Part shown: piece by piece, positions 16,953-27,836 of the stretch | Layout of the letters: each line of letters starts with the position of its first letter | Numbering within the stretch: the stretch's first letter is position 1 | Source of the DNA: Shewanella basaltis | Lineage (GTDB): Bacteria > Pseudomonadota > Gammaproteobacteria > Enterobacterales > Shewanellaceae | Length of the DNA stretch: 64,000 nt | Direction of reading: 5' to 3' | NCBI RefSeq assembly: GCF_023283885.1 | Contig: NZ_JAKILA010000022.1 | Location: 21,779 to 85,778, forward strand | The notes under the pieces: model-generated | Database searches by the model: none | What the model saw: only the letters and a program-made list of their open reading frames with translations | What the model was told of the DNA's origin: nothing | Program-made: the position numbers and the translations under genes

Positions 16953-17324
16953 TGTGGCATGTATTCCTTAATTCGCCTTTCAAAAAAGCACTCTTAAAAG
17001 TTATCGCAAGCGGTGCGAGGCGTTATCGTTATTATTAAGACGTTTACAGTATCACGTCTTTGAATTTTTATTATACGTAATTGTTAACAGAATGGACACA
17101 CAACCATGATCAAAAAAACATTTTTATAACATAAGTGTGGTGTCGTTCTCAGTTGCTAACTTGTTACTCATCGGAGTTGAATGAGCGATTGATGCAAGTT
17201 GCTCTGTTTACGTCAGTTAATCATAACGATTGTGATAATACTCTATGAATCTTATTACTATTCGACAGATAGTCCATTTATGTTAACCTTAAAACTGGAC
17301 TGACCAGCTACGCGGAAACCATTT
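16953..17324. other. Intergenic region with divergent promoters
   Basis: This 372-bp AT-rich gap lies between the REC-CheC gene and the crotonase gene, which diverge. Apart from the FadR-like operator at its right end I see no feature and no credible small gene. Confidence 0.45.
17293..17309 (+). promoter_or_regulatory. FadR-like operator upstream of crotonase gene
   Basis: The sequence AACTGGACTGACCAGCT is an imperfect palindrome that differs at one core position from the FadR pattern CTGGTCNGACCAG. It ends 15 bp before the ATG of an enoyl-CoA hydratase-family gene, so repression by FadR and release by long-chain acyl-CoA is plausible. Confidence 0.6.
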
Positions 17325-18131
17325 ATGGAAAAGGACTTAGTTAAGCTTAGTATTGAACATGGCATTGCGCATGTTTGTTTAAACCGACCGAGCAAAATAA
17401 ATGCACTCAGTTATGAGATGTTTACCTCAATTGACAAGGTGATTAAACGGCTGGGCAATGATAAAAGTGTTAATGCGGTGATTTTATCTGGCGCTGAAGG
17501 GAATTTCTGTTCTGGTTTAGATGTTAAAAGCGTGGCTAATTCGCCCAGTAAAGCGATAAAACTACTGTTTAAGTGGCTACCGGGTAATGCAAATTTGGCT
17601 CAACGAGTGTCTTTAGGCTGGCAGCGTTTGCCCATTCCAGTGATTGCTGTATTAGAGGGCTGTTGTTATGGCGGCGGCACTCAAATCGCCCTGGGTGCTG
17701 ATATTCGTATTGCTTCACCTGAGTGTAAATTATCGATTATGGAAGCGAAGTGGGGGCTTGTTCCCGACATGGCAGGGTTAGTTGCATTGCGGCAGATTAT
17801 GCCAAAAGATAAAGCGTTAATGTTGACCTACACGGCTGATATTTTAAATGCCACACAAGCGCTTGAGTTGGGTTTGATTAGCCAGATAAGCAACACACCT
17901 TATGACGCCGCCCTTGAGCTAGCCAATCACATTATGCGGACTTCTCCCGATGCTAATGCCGCGATTAAACGTAGTATCAATCAAAGCTGGACTGGGTCGG
18001 TCCGCAGCTTGTTAGCACGTGAGTCATTAAGCCAAATCCGTTTACTCCTTGGGAAAAATCGAGTGATTGCGGCTATTCGGCAAACCAAACAGCCAGACAA
18101 GCCGTACCGTTCGAGACAATCTTGGTGGTAA
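17325..18131 (+). CDS. Enoyl-CoA hydratase/isomerase (crotonase) family protein
   Basis: This 268-residue crotonase-fold enzyme has the CoA/oxyanion segment SGAEGNFCSGLDVKS and the second segment EGCCYGGGTQIALGADIRIA. The region SIMEAKWGLVPDMAG has an acidic residue where one catalytic Glu of true hydratases lies. The Asp in PDMAG resembles isomerase-type members, so hydratase versus isomerase activity cannot be decided. It is not fused to a dehydrogenase, so it is not FadB/FadJ. The upstream FadR-like site fits a role in fatty-acid degradation. Confidence 0.88.
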   Translation: MEKDLVKLSIEHGIAHVCLNRPSKINALSYEMFTSIDKVIKRLGNDKSVNAVILSGAEGNFCSGLDVKSVANSPSKAIKLLFKWLPGNANLAQRVSLGWQRLPIPVIAVLEGCCYGGGTQIALGADIRIASPECKLSIMEAKWGLVPDMAGLVALRQIMPKDKALMLTYTADILNATQALELGLISQISNTPYDAALELANHIMRTSPDANAAIKRSINQSWTGSVRSLLARESLSQIRLLLGKNRVIAAIRQTKQPDKPYRSRQSWW

Positions 18132-18158
18132 TTGCGGCGCGTGGTTTATTACGGCGTA

Positions 18159-19031
18159 CTATCTTCCGATAACCGTTCTTGCAAAGCCTTCAATTTGATT
18201 GAGGGCCTCCTCCCAGCCACTTGGGTTGCTAAAATCTAAACTCATTTGATATTGACGATAATAGCGTGGAGGCTTCACTTGGTTGTAATTGAGCCGGGTA
18301 GGAGCCTCTGCTATCGCAATTGGATGGGCGTCTTGTGATTGAATATCCAAAATGGGCAATGACATAGTGACCAGTTGTTCTGCTATGGACTTACGCTGAC
18401 TTTGCGGATCAATTAAATACTCAAATTCGCGGTACGGGTTAACCACCACAAATACATCTGGCATGGGGATTTTCTTATCATAAAGTAAGTTGGTCACCAT
18501 CCCTGCGCTGTCATCTATGGCGACGAGAATGTTTGATCCTGGGAATAAGCCGACTGTTGAACCGAGCTGATTGATTGCTTCGCTTAGCGCAGCTTGTTGA
18601 AAGTTACGTAATTCGAGTAGTTGTTCTGAGGTGTACTTAGGGGTACTTTTGTTGGTACTTAGCGTTATTTGTTCGCTACCTGCTTTGCTAATATCTTCAG
18701 GTTGGGTGGCATAGTTTGGCCGATACAGCCCTTTGGCTGGGGTTAAACTGATGCTGGCCCAGCCGCGAGGATTGATGTGAGTGCGCAGGTAACTGGCTAA
18801 GCCATTGGCATCAGCACTCGTGTCCGATGGGCCAATAATTGTCACAGAGCCAAATTGTTTTTTACTCTGCCATGAACGAACCAGCACTTCAGATTGCTTG
18901 CCATCAACAGTAATAAACTTAATTTCATTGCTGTTTACGTGAGTGTATTTGGTTTGTGCACTCGCCGTGGGAACCTGTGCCCAAAGTCCTAAGATGACAA
19001 TGACGATATGGCAAATCTGTTTCACTTGCAC
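18159..19031 (-). CDS. DUF3530 family secreted protein
   Basis: This protein of about 290 residues begins with a signal peptide (ICHIVIVILGLWAQVPTASAQ). Its central region (VTIIGPSDTSADANGLASYLR, then GWASISLTP) resembles the start of an alpha/beta-hydrolase fold as in DUF3530. The usual GxSxG nucleophile is replaced by the weaker DDSAG, so hydrolase activity is doubtful. GTG 19031 is chosen because AGAGG lies five bases before it; a TTG at 19049 would give a longer form. It lies downstream of rapA on the same strand with a terminator between them. Confidence 0.78.
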   Translation of the reverse strand: MQVKQICHIVIVILGLWAQVPTASAQTKYTHVNSNEIKFITVDGKQSEVLVRSWQSKKQFGSVTIIGPSDTSADANGLASYLRTHINPRGWASISLTPAKGLYRPNYATQPEDISKAGSEQITLSTNKSTPKYTSEQLLELRNFQQAALSEAINQLGSTVGLFPGSNILVAIDDSAGMVTNLLYDKKIPMPDVFVVVNPYREFEYLIDPQSQRKSIAEQLVTMSLPILDIQSQDAHPIAIAEAPTRLNYNQVKPPRYYRQYQMSLDFSNPSGWEEALNQIEGFARTVIGR

Positions 19032-19106
19032 AAAAACCTCTGCAACCAATAATCTAATACCATCACTTATTAACGTGCAATGGTATAAATAGCAAATTTT
19101 AAAACA

Positions 19107-19132
19107 ATAATGCCCTGAAAACAGGGCATTAT
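19107..19132 (-). terminator. Terminator of rapA
   Basis: ATAATGCCCTG pairs with CAGGGCATTAT around AAAA. On the minus strand, the side beyond the hairpin is T-rich. Confidence 0.7.
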
Positions 19133-19167
19133 CAAAGTACTAAATGTTATCCCTTGGTTTTTAGGGG

Positions 19168-22074
19168 TTAAACGTGGCTCACTAATACCATGCGGATAGC
19201 ATCAAGTTGTAACTGGCTGTTGTCCATGTACTCGGTTAGCTCGACCATTTGGTTGCGAATGTAGTCTAGCTCATCTTCGCGAATGTTCGGGTTAACCGCT
19301 TTGAGGGCTTCAAGTCGTTCAAGCTCACCAGTTAATTGTTGGGTCATTTTAGCGCGCGCATCTGTGACTAATTCACCAAGTGCTTGTTTGGCATGTTCTT
19401 CACCTTTAGCAAATAGTGGATGCAGTATTGGTTGTGACGCATTGACGAGCTTACTGGCAATGTGTCGATTAACTGCGCTAAGTTGCTTGTCAAAGCTGGC
19501 GTAATCCACTTTATCGGCCATGTTGAGGCCGTTTTTATCGAGCAATACTCGGATAGGCGTCGGTGGCAAATAACGGTACAGCTGTGTTGATTTAGGGGCC
19601 GATGCATCAGCCATGTAGATCAACTCTAAAAATAATGTGCCTGCTGGCAGCGCTTTATTTTTAAGGATGGCCACACTTGTCGTGCCGGTTTCTGAACCTG
19701 TAATTAAGTCTAGGCCCGTTTGCACCAAAGGATGTTCTTGCGAGATAAAGGCTATATCGTCACGCGACAATGCGGTATTTCGATCAAAGGTGACCGTCAC
19801 GCCATCTTCATGTAGGCCAGGATAGGTTGGAAACATCATGTGCTCGCTAGGGCGCAAAATGATTGAGTTTTCACCGCGATCTTCTTGGTCTACACCAATA
19901 ATGTCCCATAAACGGATCACCGAACCAATTAATTGGGTGTCGTTGTCGCTGTCTGACAAGCGCTGAACTAATCTATTGGCACGCTCACCACCATGAGAGT
20001 TGATTTCGAGCAGTTTATCGCGGCCTTGTTCCATGGCATGTTTGAGCTCTTTATAACGATGTTGCGTATGGTTAAGTAATTGCACCATGGCGTCTTCGTC
20101 ATCGTTGCTGAGCACGTTGATGAGTTCATCTGCAAATTCACCAAATAACACATGGCCACTGGGGCAGGTTAATTCAAATGAATTAAGGCCTTCATGGTAC
20201 CAACGCATTAAACGTTCTTGCGCTGTGTCGCGTAAGTAAGGCAAATGGATTTGAATATCGTTTTGCTGGCCAATCCGGTCTAAACGACCGATACGCTGCT
20301 CAAGTAAGTCTGGGTTGAGCGGCAAATCAAACAACACTAGATGGCTGGCAAACTGGAAGTTACGCCCTTCAGAACCGATTTCAGAGCAAATAAGTGCCTG
20401 TGCGCCGCCTTCTTCTTGGGCAAAATAAGCGCCGGCTTTATCACGCTCAATAATGGACATGCCTTCGTGGAATACGGTGGCTTGAATCCCCTCGCGAGTT
20501 CGTAGGGCTTCCTCAAGGCTTAATGCCGTTTCGGCTTGGCTGGCGATAATCAGTACTTTTTTACTGCGATGCGACTTTAAGAAATCGATTAGCCAATCGA
20601 CCCTTGGGTCAAACTTCCACCAACTGGCATTGTCGTTTTCAAAGGCCTGGTAAAGCTTCTCTGGACTTAACGCTTGCACAGCCTTTGCTTGAGCTGTTTT
20701 TGCGCTGCCCATCATGGCATTAACCCGCTCGGCGGTAATGTATTGCTCGGGCATGTCTTGTGGATAGGCGTTAAATAAACGCTTAGGGAAACCCTTTACC
20801 GAGGCACGGCTGTTACGGTAAAGCACGCGGCCTGTACCGTGACGGTCTAACAATTCTTGTAATAGCTCTTGGCGCGCCGCTTGTTGTAGCTCGCTATCAA
20901 CGTCTTTGGCCTGAATTAAGCGAATGCTTGGCTCAATGTCTTTCTCACTGAGTAATTCAGTTAAGCTGTTTATGGCACTGTCTGGCAGCTTAGCGTTTTT
21001 GCTCAGTGCTTCGGCGGCATCGGCAACGTCTTTGTAGCTCGACTCTTCTGCTAAAAATGCGTCGTAATCGTAAAAGCGATCCGGATCGAGCAAACGTAAA
21101 CGCGCAAAGTGACTTTGATGGCCTAATTGATCGGGGGTTGCGGTGAGTAGCAATACCCCCGGCACCACTTCACTCAAGGCTTCAACGATTTGGTAGGCAC
21201 GGCTTGGCGCGTCTTCAGACCATTCTAAGTGATGGGCTTCGTCAACTACCATTAAGTCCCAGTCAGCGTCTAAGGCTTGTTCTAGGCGCTTTTTCTTGCG
21301 CAGTAGGTCAAGTGAGCAAATGATCAATTGCTCGGTATAAAACGGGTTGTCGTTGTCGGCATAAGCTTCAACACAGCGGTCTTCGTCAAAAACTGAAAAA
21401 CGCAGGTTAAAGCGGCGCAGCATTTCAACTAACCACTGATGGCGCAGTGTGTCTGGCACAATAATTAAAATACGCTCAGCGCGACCGGTTAATAGTTGCT
21501 GATGAATAATTAAGCCTGCTTCAATGGTTTTCCCTAACCCCACTTCATCGGCCAGCAATACACGCGGCGCATAACGGCGGCCAACTTCGTGAGCAATCCA
21601 CTGCTGATGAGCAATCAAACCCACGCGCGGGCCTTGTTGGCCTAATAAATCTGATGTGGCTAATTTATGGCGTAATAACTGGCATTGGTAACGCACACCA
21701 AAACGCTCTAAGCGATCAATTTGCCCAGCAAACAAGCGATCTTGTGGTTTGTTAAAACGAATGTTATGGCTGAGCATTGTTTCGCGTAGGCTAACGTTTT
21801 CTTGGGTATCGCTGTGAATACCATGATAAATCACCAGTTGGTTTTTTTCTTCAACCTCGTTAATGGTGATACTCCAGCCTTCACCGCTTTCAACAGTGTC
21901 ACCGGGGTTAAAGATAACCCGAGTTAAGGGGGCTTCACTGCGAGAAAACATCCGGTTTTCTCCAGTGGCAGGGAACAGCAGCGTAACCATGCGGCCTTCA
22001 ATTTGAACGACGGTTCCTAATCCGAGCTCCGACTCGGTATCACTAATCCAGCGTTGACCTAAAGCAAAAGGCAT
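19168..22074 (-). CDS. rapA: RNA polymerase-associated ATPase RapA
   Basis: At 968 residues this is the full length of the Swi2/Snf2 protein RapA. The N-terminal Tudor-like part starts [20 protein letters not shown]. The ATPase has Walker A DEVGLGKT and Walker B DEAH ([10 protein letters not shown]). The second RecA lobe has [25 protein letters not shown] and [13 protein letters not shown]. RapA binds RNA polymerase and promotes its recycling after transcription. It diverges from the PhoH-family gene across a 343-bp gap. Confidence 0.97.
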   Translation of the reverse strand: MPFALGQRWISDTESELGLGTVVQIEGRMVTLLFPATGENRMFSRSEAPLTRVIFNPGDTVESGEGWSITINEVEEKNQLVIYHGIHSDTQENVSLRETMLSHNIRFNKPQDRLFAGQIDRLERFGVRYQCQLLRHKLATSDLLGQQGPRVGLIAHQQWIAHEVGRRYAPRVLLADEVGLGKTIEAGLIIHQQLLTGRAERILIIVPDTLRHQWLVEMLRRFNLRFSVFDEDRCVEAYADNDNPFYTEQLIICSLDLLRKKKRLEQALDADWDLMVVDEAHHLEWSEDAPSRAYQIVEALSEVVPGVLLLTATPDQLGHQSHFARLRLLDPDRFYDYDAFLAEESSYKDVADAAEALSKNAKLPDSAINSLTELLSEKDIEPSIRLIQAKDVDSELQQAARQELLQELLDRHGTGRVLYRNSRASVKGFPKRLFNAYPQDMPEQYITAERVNAMMGSAKTAQAKAVQALSPEKLYQAFENDNASWWKFDPRVDWLIDFLKSHRSKKVLIIASQAETALSLEEALRTREGIQATVFHEGMSIIERDKAGAYFAQEEGGAQALICSEIGSEGRNFQFASHLVLFDLPLNPDLLEQRIGRLDRIGQQNDIQIHLPYLRDTAQERLMRWYHEGLNSFELTCPSGHVLFGEFADELINVLSNDDEDAMVQLLNHTQHRYKELKHAMEQGRDKLLEINSHGGERANRLVQRLSDSDNDTQLIGSVIRLWDIIGVDQEDRGENSIILRPSEHMMFPTYPGLHEDGVTVTFDRNTALSRDDIAFISQEHPLVQTGLDLITGSETGTTSVAILKNKALPAGTLFLELIYMADASAPKSTQLYRYLPPTPIRVLLDKNGLNMADKVDYASFDKQLSAVNRHIASKLVNASQPILHPLFAKGEEHAKQALGELVTDARAKMTQQLTGELERLEALKAVNPNIREDELDYIRNQMVELTEYMDNSQLQLDAIRMVLVSHV

Positions 22075-22417
22075 CTTTTATTCTCTATTTGAAGCAGGGG
22101 AAACAAAAAGGGGGCGTATGTTAAACCAAACCCATGCAGATTGAAATTCTAGCATCGATTTATCTATTAGTTGGGTGTTTTTGCAACAGACTGACATTTG
22201 TGTGTCACATTGACGTCATAGTGTGGAGTTGATAATTATTTTATTGAGTTATGACTGAGCTGGTGCCATAGTCATTTTAGGCACGTTATGAGTTATGTGA
22301 ATTGTTCATGACTATGCATAAGGCCTGTTTTCAATAATGAAATAAATTATCCCTTTTATGTTATGCGTTTAGGTAGATAAGTTGATGTCAATTAATTGAG
22401 AGCACACTGGAGGCGCC
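22075..22417. other. Intergenic region between rapA and phoH-type gene
   Basis: This 343-bp gap must hold two divergent promoters. I see only a good ribosome-binding site (GGAGG) before the right-hand ATG and a loose palindromic TGTGTGTCACA at about 22200 that is too weak to call as a CRP site. Confidence 0.4.
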
Positions 22418-23812
22418 ATGGAACAAAACGACAAAAAGTTGTTTGTACTGGATACCAACGTGTTACTGCATGAACCTTTAGCGATATATTCGTTTAAAGA
22501 ACATGACGTAATTATTCCGATGACTGTGTTAGAAGAGCTCGACAGTATTAAAGATAGAAAACGCGATGTGAGTCGCGATGCACGGGTCGCCATTAGGGCG
22601 TTAGAAGATATACTCGGTGGCCCCACCACTCCGGAACAAATTTTAAAAGGCGTTGCCTTACCCACCCGCGAAGAACACACTGAAGTCTCTGGTCATTTGT
22701 CTATATTTCCTGATCACCAAGTCGAATTTATCATTGGCTCTTTACCGGGCGATAATAACGATAACCGCATTATCAATACCGCGCTGCATTTACAAAAGAT
22801 TCATTTTCCGCGAACCGTCGTACTGGTGACGAAAGACATCAATATGCGCTTAAAGGCAAAAGGTGCCGGTATTGAGCGTGTTGAAGACTACCGAACAGAC
22901 CAACTGATTGATGACATCCGCTTTTTGGCCAAAGGCTTTTATCAGTTTTCGGGGGATTTTTGGCAAAACGTGGATAAAGTCTCGACAGAGCGTAAAGGCC
23001 GACACACTGTGCATCAGGTGCCACTGGATCACTTAGGTCATGAAAACTATTACCTTAACCAATATCTTATTGATGAAGGGTCTGACTTTTGTGGTCGTGT
23101 CGCCAGTAAAACAGATAAACATCTAGAGATTATAGATCGCGGCCGCGATCGTTTACTGCACCATGAAGCATGGGGGGTTAAGCCTAAAAATATTTATCAA
23201 GGTATGGCGCTCGATGCTTTGCTTGACCCTGACATCGAATTGGTTATTTTAACCGGCCCTGCTGGATGCGGTAAAACCTTACTGGCCATGGCGGCAGCCC
23301 TTGAACTAGTGGTAGAACGTAACTTGTATGACAAGGTGATCGTGACTCGTAACACGCCAGAAATAGCAGAATCAATAGGTTTTTTGCCCGGCACCGAAGA
23401 AGAGAAAATGGCGCCATGGTTAGCGGCAATTACTGACACGCTTGAGGTCTTGCATAAAAATGATGTCAACCCTAGTGGCAGTGTGAATTACATTATGGAA
23501 AAAGCCAACATTCAATTTAAGTCGATTAACTTTATGCGTGGGCGTTCGATTCAAAATTCTGTTGTACTTTTAGATGAATGCCAAAATTTAACTGCCTCGC
23601 AAATTAAAACCATGATCACCCGTATGGGTGAGGGCACCAAACTGATTTGCAGTGGTAACTTAGCGCAAATTGATTCAACTTATCTTACTGCCGTAACATC
23701 AGGTTTAACCTACATAGTGGAACGTTTTAAAGATTTTGAAGGAAGTGCAAACATTTACTTAAATGGGGTGGTGCGTTCACGTTTAGCAGAGTTTGCTGAA
23801 GAGCATTTATAG
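22418..23812 (+). CDS. PhoH family protein with PIN domain (PhoH2-type)
   Basis: This 464-residue protein has an N-terminal PIN ribonuclease domain (FVLDTNVLLHEP, with further conserved acids in EELDSIK) and a C-terminal PhoH ATPase. Walker A is GPAGCGKT near residue 279 and Walker B is LLDECQN. The PIN-PhoH arrangement defines the PhoH2 type, for which RNA helicase/RNase activity has been reported in mycobacteria. There is no adjacent antitoxin gene as in mycobacterial phoAT-phoH2. GGAGG precedes the ATG and a terminator follows. Confidence 0.92.
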   Translation: MEQNDKKLFVLDTNVLLHEPLAIYSFKEHDVIIPMTVLEELDSIKDRKRDVSRDARVAIRALEDILGGPTTPEQILKGVALPTREEHTEVSGHLSIFPDHQVEFIIGSLPGDNNDNRIINTALHLQKIHFPRTVVLVTKDINMRLKAKGAGIERVEDYRTDQLIDDIRFLAKGFYQFSGDFWQNVDKVSTERKGRHTVHQVPLDHLGHENYYLNQYLIDEGSDFCGRVASKTDKHLEIIDRGRDRLLHHEAWGVKPKNIYQGMALDALLDPDIELVILTGPAGCGKTLLAMAAALELVVERNLYDKVIVTRNTPEIAESIGFLPGTEEEKMAPWLAAITDTLEVLHKNDVNPSGSVNYIMEKANIQFKSINFMRGRSIQNSVVLLDECQNLTASQIKTMITRMGEGTKLICSGNLAQIDSTYLTAVTSGLTYIVERFKDFEGSANIYLNGVVRSRLAEFAEEHL

Positions 23813-23850
23813 CCCATCACTTAGGAGTAACAGACCCCTAAGTCTTGTTC

Positions 23851-23890
23851 AAATAAGGTTACTTTGGTGACCTTATTTATTTTTATTTGT
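23851..23890 (+). terminator. Rho-independent terminator after the PhoH-family gene
   Basis: AAATAAGGTTAC pairs with GTGACCTTATTT (one G-T pair), followed by a T-rich run. Confidence 0.8.
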
Positions 23891-24064
23891 ATTTTACACT
23901 ATGATGACATAAACGTTATTGAGGTTGGACAAGTCGTAAATAGGCCATTAATCCATGTGCTTGAGCTTATCTTCCTGATATCATGACGATTCATTTTTTT
24001 ATTGCCTATTTTTGGTGTTATTCGTTCGGCAGCGCACCATTTTCCGCTGTATCAAGGGTTGTTA

Positions 24065-27000
24065 ATGAAACCGACTGAGCCAGATTTACAACTAAAATCT
24101 CCCATTCAACGCAATTATAACCAAGCGGTGTTTTACACCTATATTGGCGTGATTGTGATGGCCCTATTATCGGCTGGGATGATGTTTGAACGCCAAAAAG
24201 ATCAACAAATCCAGCAGCGAGAAGAGCAAGTTGCCCGGCATGTATTGCAAATCGATTTACTGTTGGAGTCGAGTATTCGTGCGGTTAAAAGTTTACGAGA
24301 TGTCGCGGTTGATCATTTGCGCCTTGGGGAGTTTGTGCGTAAAGACAGACTGCCGCAGTACGAAAGATTTAACGAAGATGGCCAGTATTTCACCCTAGAA
24401 CCTCGTTATGCGAACAGCAATGAGCCTTTTACTAACATGGGGCGCATAACCGGTGCCGGTTCGCTTAGCGAGCGGTCTGACAGTTTTTACCAAGAGCTCG
24501 AAATGCTCTTTGAATTGTCGTTATCGTTTCCGGTAGCAAAAGAAGCTGCCCCTAAAGCCTCATCTATTTATTACATTTCTAAACGCAGGATGATGTCGTT
24601 TTACCCATGGGAAAATAATGACCTGCGTTTTAGGGATGAATTACTGAATAAAAAACAGTTTCAGTTATCAACTCCAACAATGAACCCACAGCGCAGTGTG
24701 TTTTGGAGCGAAGCCTATATCGATTCTGCTCATCAAGGTTTAATCACCACTCTTGGCCTGCCTGTGTATTTGCAAGATCAGTTTATTGGGGCAATTAACC
24801 TTGATATGACATTGTCGTCACTAGACAAGCAAATTCGCACCTATTTTAAAATGCCTGGTACAGTGATTTTGCTCGACCAGCAAAACAATATTTTGTCGCA
24901 CAGTGATTTTGACTCCAACGAGATGAATAAGGTTTACCACATTAGTCAGCGTATACCTGCAGCGCTGCATTCGTTGTCTGAATCTGAATTATTTGATGCT
25001 CACGAAGGCATATTACGTAACGGTTATTATATTCATTCTGTTGCCTTACATAACGCGCCATGGCGGTTGCTGTATTTACAAGATGAAGATGAATTGTTCA
25101 AAGATTCCTGGGACAAATTACAGCTGAGTTTTTTATTAGTGGTGTTGGCATTATCCCTACTGGTCACTATTGTGCATTGGCAAACAAGGCGTGCTTTTGT
25201 GAGCCCTGCATCAAGGTTGTTAACTCATCTCGAAGCCTGTTCACAAGAGCCCATTAGACCACCTGAAAAAATAACTCATGGCTGGGAGCCCTGGTTTGCC
25301 TTGGTGAGCCGTATTTTTGAAGAAAACCGCCAATATACACATCATCTCGCTGAGCAAAATAAGCGCTTGGATAATTTGGTTGCAAGGCGAACACAACGCT
25401 TACGAGAAACCACAGAACGACGCGAGCGCGAATATGCCTTGCTTCGATCGCTTATTGACTCAATCCCTGAAGCCATTGTGTTTAAAGATAAAGAAGGCAA
25501 ATACTTAGGGTGCAATAAGTCAGCTGAACGCATGCTTGGCTACAGCGAAAATGAAATTATTGGCTTAACCTCCGCCGAGGTGGTTAGCCCTGAACAGGGC
25601 GAGCGTATTCGCGAAGAAGACCGGGAAGTATTGACTCTGCAACATTCATTACGTTACCAAGAACGAGTCAATGTTGAGGGTAAGCCCGTCTTGCTAGACA
25701 CGTTTAAATTACCCTTTTATAACCGTCGAGGTGAGTTATTAGGGTTAATTTCTGTATGGCGTGATATCACCAAAGAACATGATGCCGCTGAACAATTACG
25801 TATGTCTGAGCAGCGTTACCACCTTGCAATGGATGCGGTGGAAGATGGTTTATGGGATTGGTATATCGATTCAGAACAAATCATTTGTAATCCTGCTTTT
25901 TATTCGATGCTTGGCTATCAGGCACATGAGTTTCCACCATTATTGGCGTCGATTGATGAATTGTTCCATCCAGATGATCGAGAACGTGTGCAGGTTTATC
26001 GCAGTCAGTATGTGGATAACCCCAAAGGCACTTATGAAATTGAATTTAGAATGCTGGGTAAAGATGGCAAATATTCTTGGGTGTTGTCGCGTGGGCGTGC
26101 GGTTGAGTTTAGTGAACACGGGCGCAGTAAGCGTATTTTGGGTACACATAAAGATATTACTCGACAAAAGAAAAACGAAGTGGCCCTGTTAGAAGCTAAG
26201 CAAGATGCTGAGTTAGCCAATATGTATAAAAGTGAATTTTTGGCTAACATGAGCCATGAAATTCGCACACCAATGAATGCCATTATTGGTATGGTCCAGC
26301 TTGCACAGCGCACAACATTAACGGTGCAGCAGCAAGATTATCTTAATAAAGCGAGTTTTTCGGCGCAGTCATTATTGCGGATTATTAACGATATTTTGGA
26401 CTTTTCGAAGATTGAAGCTGGTAAGTTAGAGTTAGAGCGTGTCGCGTTTCCGCTAGATAAAGTGCTTGATCATGTTATTGATATTAATGCGATTAAAGCT
26501 CAAGAAAAGGGCGTTGAACTGCTACTGTATGCACCTGTAACCGCGGGATTGATTTTGAATGGTGACCCGCTGCGTTTGGGCCAGGTGTTAGTTAACTTGC
26601 TGTCTAATGCGGTTAAATTTACCCAGGTAGGTGAAGTAGAGCTAGGGTGCGAAGATGTAGGTGAGCGCGATGACAGGATCACCATGAAGTTTTGGGTGCG
26701 TGATACTGGAATTGGCATCGATAAAGATCAGCAAGCCATGTTATTTGATGCATTTTCTCAAGCCGATGGTTCCACAACGCGTAAGTATGGCGGTACCGGA
26801 TTAGGGCTATCAATCAGTAAACATTTAGTATCTATGATGGGCGGCACTATGCAGGTTGAATCTCAAGTGGGTGTGGGCAGTACCTTTAGCTTTACCATCA
26901 GTTTTGAAATTGCAGAAGAGCAGGTGATTGAGCCGTTAGTGGTACCAGAGCAACTCAACAACCTAAGCACCTTGGTTGTTGATGATAACCCTAGCGCGTT

Positions 27001-27772
27001 GCAGATGTATTCAACCCTAATGAAAGACTTTAGTTTTGGGGTCGACACCGCCGACAGTGGTGAAAAGGCATTAGCCATTTTGCGCAAGAAACCAATCGAC
27101 TTACTGTTACTTGACTGGATGATGCCTGAGATCAGTGGCAGTGATGTGATTAAAGGATTAGATGAAATGGTGCGTGATGGCGTCATTGCTAAACGACCTA
27201 TTATTATCCTGATGACCGCTTATTCTGCGGAGCCTCTCGATGCTGAGCTCGCTAAAGATAGTGTGTATGCTGTATTGCAAAAACCATTTAAAGCATCTGA
27301 TTTATTTGATGAAATTATTAATGCGTTTGCCACTGAGCCTAAATTAAATGTGATGCCAGCAATTGAAGATAATGAGCCGAATCAAGGGGCGGGTTTGGTA
27401 TTGTTAGTTGAGGATAATTTTATTAATCAGCAAGTGGCCTCAGAGCTGCTAAAAAGTGCAGGTTATGATGTTGTGATTGCCGATAATGGCCAAATTGCAC
27501 TCGATATTATTGATTCTAAGCCGTTTGATGCCGTGTTAATGGATATTCAAATGCCAGTGATGGATGGATTAACGGCCTCATTAGCACTGCGTAAGCGTTA
27601 CACAAAAGAGCAAATGCCAATCATTGCCATGACCGCGCATGCAATGTCTGGCGATCGTGAAAAAAGTTTAGCGGCAGGAATGAACGCGCACATTACTAAA
27701 CCGATAGTGTTAGCTGAGTTATTTGAAACGTTATCGCATTGGATTGCTTATAAAAATAGCCATAAACAGTAG
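24065..27772 (+). CDS. Hybrid sensor histidine kinase with two PAS and two receiver domains
   Basis: This 1235-residue membrane protein has an N-terminal span (TYIGVIVMALLSAGMMF), a periplasmic sensing region of about 280 residues (dCACHE-like by length and position), and a second span (LSFLLVVLALSLLVTIVHW). Then come a coiled linker, two PAS/PAC domains, HisKA (phosphorylated His at residue 731 in MSHEIRTPMN) and HATPase (GTGLGLSISKHL). Two receivers follow (LLLLDWMMPEISG and VLMDIQMPVMDG). There is no HPt, so phosphate must leave through a separate HPt protein. ATG 24065 has AAGGG upstream. The cognate output is not adjacent. Confidence 0.93.
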   Translation: MKPTEPDLQLKSPIQRNYNQAVFYTYIGVIVMALLSAGMMFERQKDQQIQQREEQVARHVLQIDLLLESSIRAVKSLRDVAVDHLRLGEFVRKDRLPQYERFNEDGQYFTLEPRYANSNEPFTNMGRITGAGSLSERSDSFYQELEMLFELSLSFPVAKEAAPKASSIYYISKRRMMSFYPWENNDLRFRDELLNKKQFQLSTPTMNPQRSVFWSEAYIDSAHQGLITTLGLPVYLQDQFIGAINLDMTLSSLDKQIRTYFKMPGTVILLDQQNNILSHSDFDSNEMNKVYHISQRIPAALHSLSESELFDAHEGILRNGYYIHSVALHNAPWRLLYLQDEDELFKDSWDKLQLSFLLVVLALSLLVTIVHWQTRRAFVSPASRLLTHLEACSQEPIRPPEKITHGWEPWFALVSRIFEENRQYTHHLAEQNKRLDNLVARRTQRLRETTERREREYALLRSLIDSIPEAIVFKDKEGKYLGCNKSAERMLGYSENEIIGLTSAEVVSPEQGERIREEDREVLTLQHSLRYQERVNVEGKPVLLDTFKLPFYNRRGELLGLISVWRDITKEHDAAEQLRMSEQRYHLAMDAVEDGLWDWYIDSEQIICNPAFYSMLGYQAHEFPPLLASIDELFHPDDRERVQVYRSQYVDNPKGTYEIEFRMLGKDGKYSWVLSRGRAVEFSEHGRSKRILGTHKDITRQKKNEVALLEAKQDAELANMYKSEFLANMSHEIRTPMNAIIGMVQLAQRTTLTVQQQDYLNKASFSAQSLLRIINDILDFSKIEAGKLELERVAFPLDKVLDHVIDINAIKAQEKGVELLLYAPVTAGLILNGDPLRLGQVLVNLLSNAVKFTQVGEVELGCEDVGERDDRITMKFWVRDTGIGIDKDQQAMLFDAFSQADGSTTRKYGGTGLGLSISKHLVSMMGGTMQVESQVGVGSTFSFTISFEIAEEQVIEPLVVPEQLNNLSTLVVDDNPSALQMYSTLMKDFSFGVDTADSGEKALAILRKKPIDLLLLDWMMPEISGSDVIKGLDEMVRDGVIAKRPIIILMTAYSAEPLDAELAKDSVYAVLQKPFKASDLFDEIINAFATEPKLNVMPAIEDNEPNQGAGLVLLVEDNFINQQVASELLKSAGYDVVIADNGQIALDIIDSKPFDAVLMDIQMPVMDGLTASLALRKRYTKEQMPIIAMTAHAMSGDREKSLAAGMNAHITKPIVLAELFETLSHWIAYKNSHKQ

Positions 27773-27836
27773 ATTGATTGTGCGCTTTTAGTCGCATTAT
27801 TTGAGTTATTAGGATATTCACGACAGGGAGAGATTT

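Noticed and set aside
22185..22215. CRP site between rapA and the PhoH-family gene
   Set aside because: TGTGTGTCACA lacks the six-base spacer of a CRP site.
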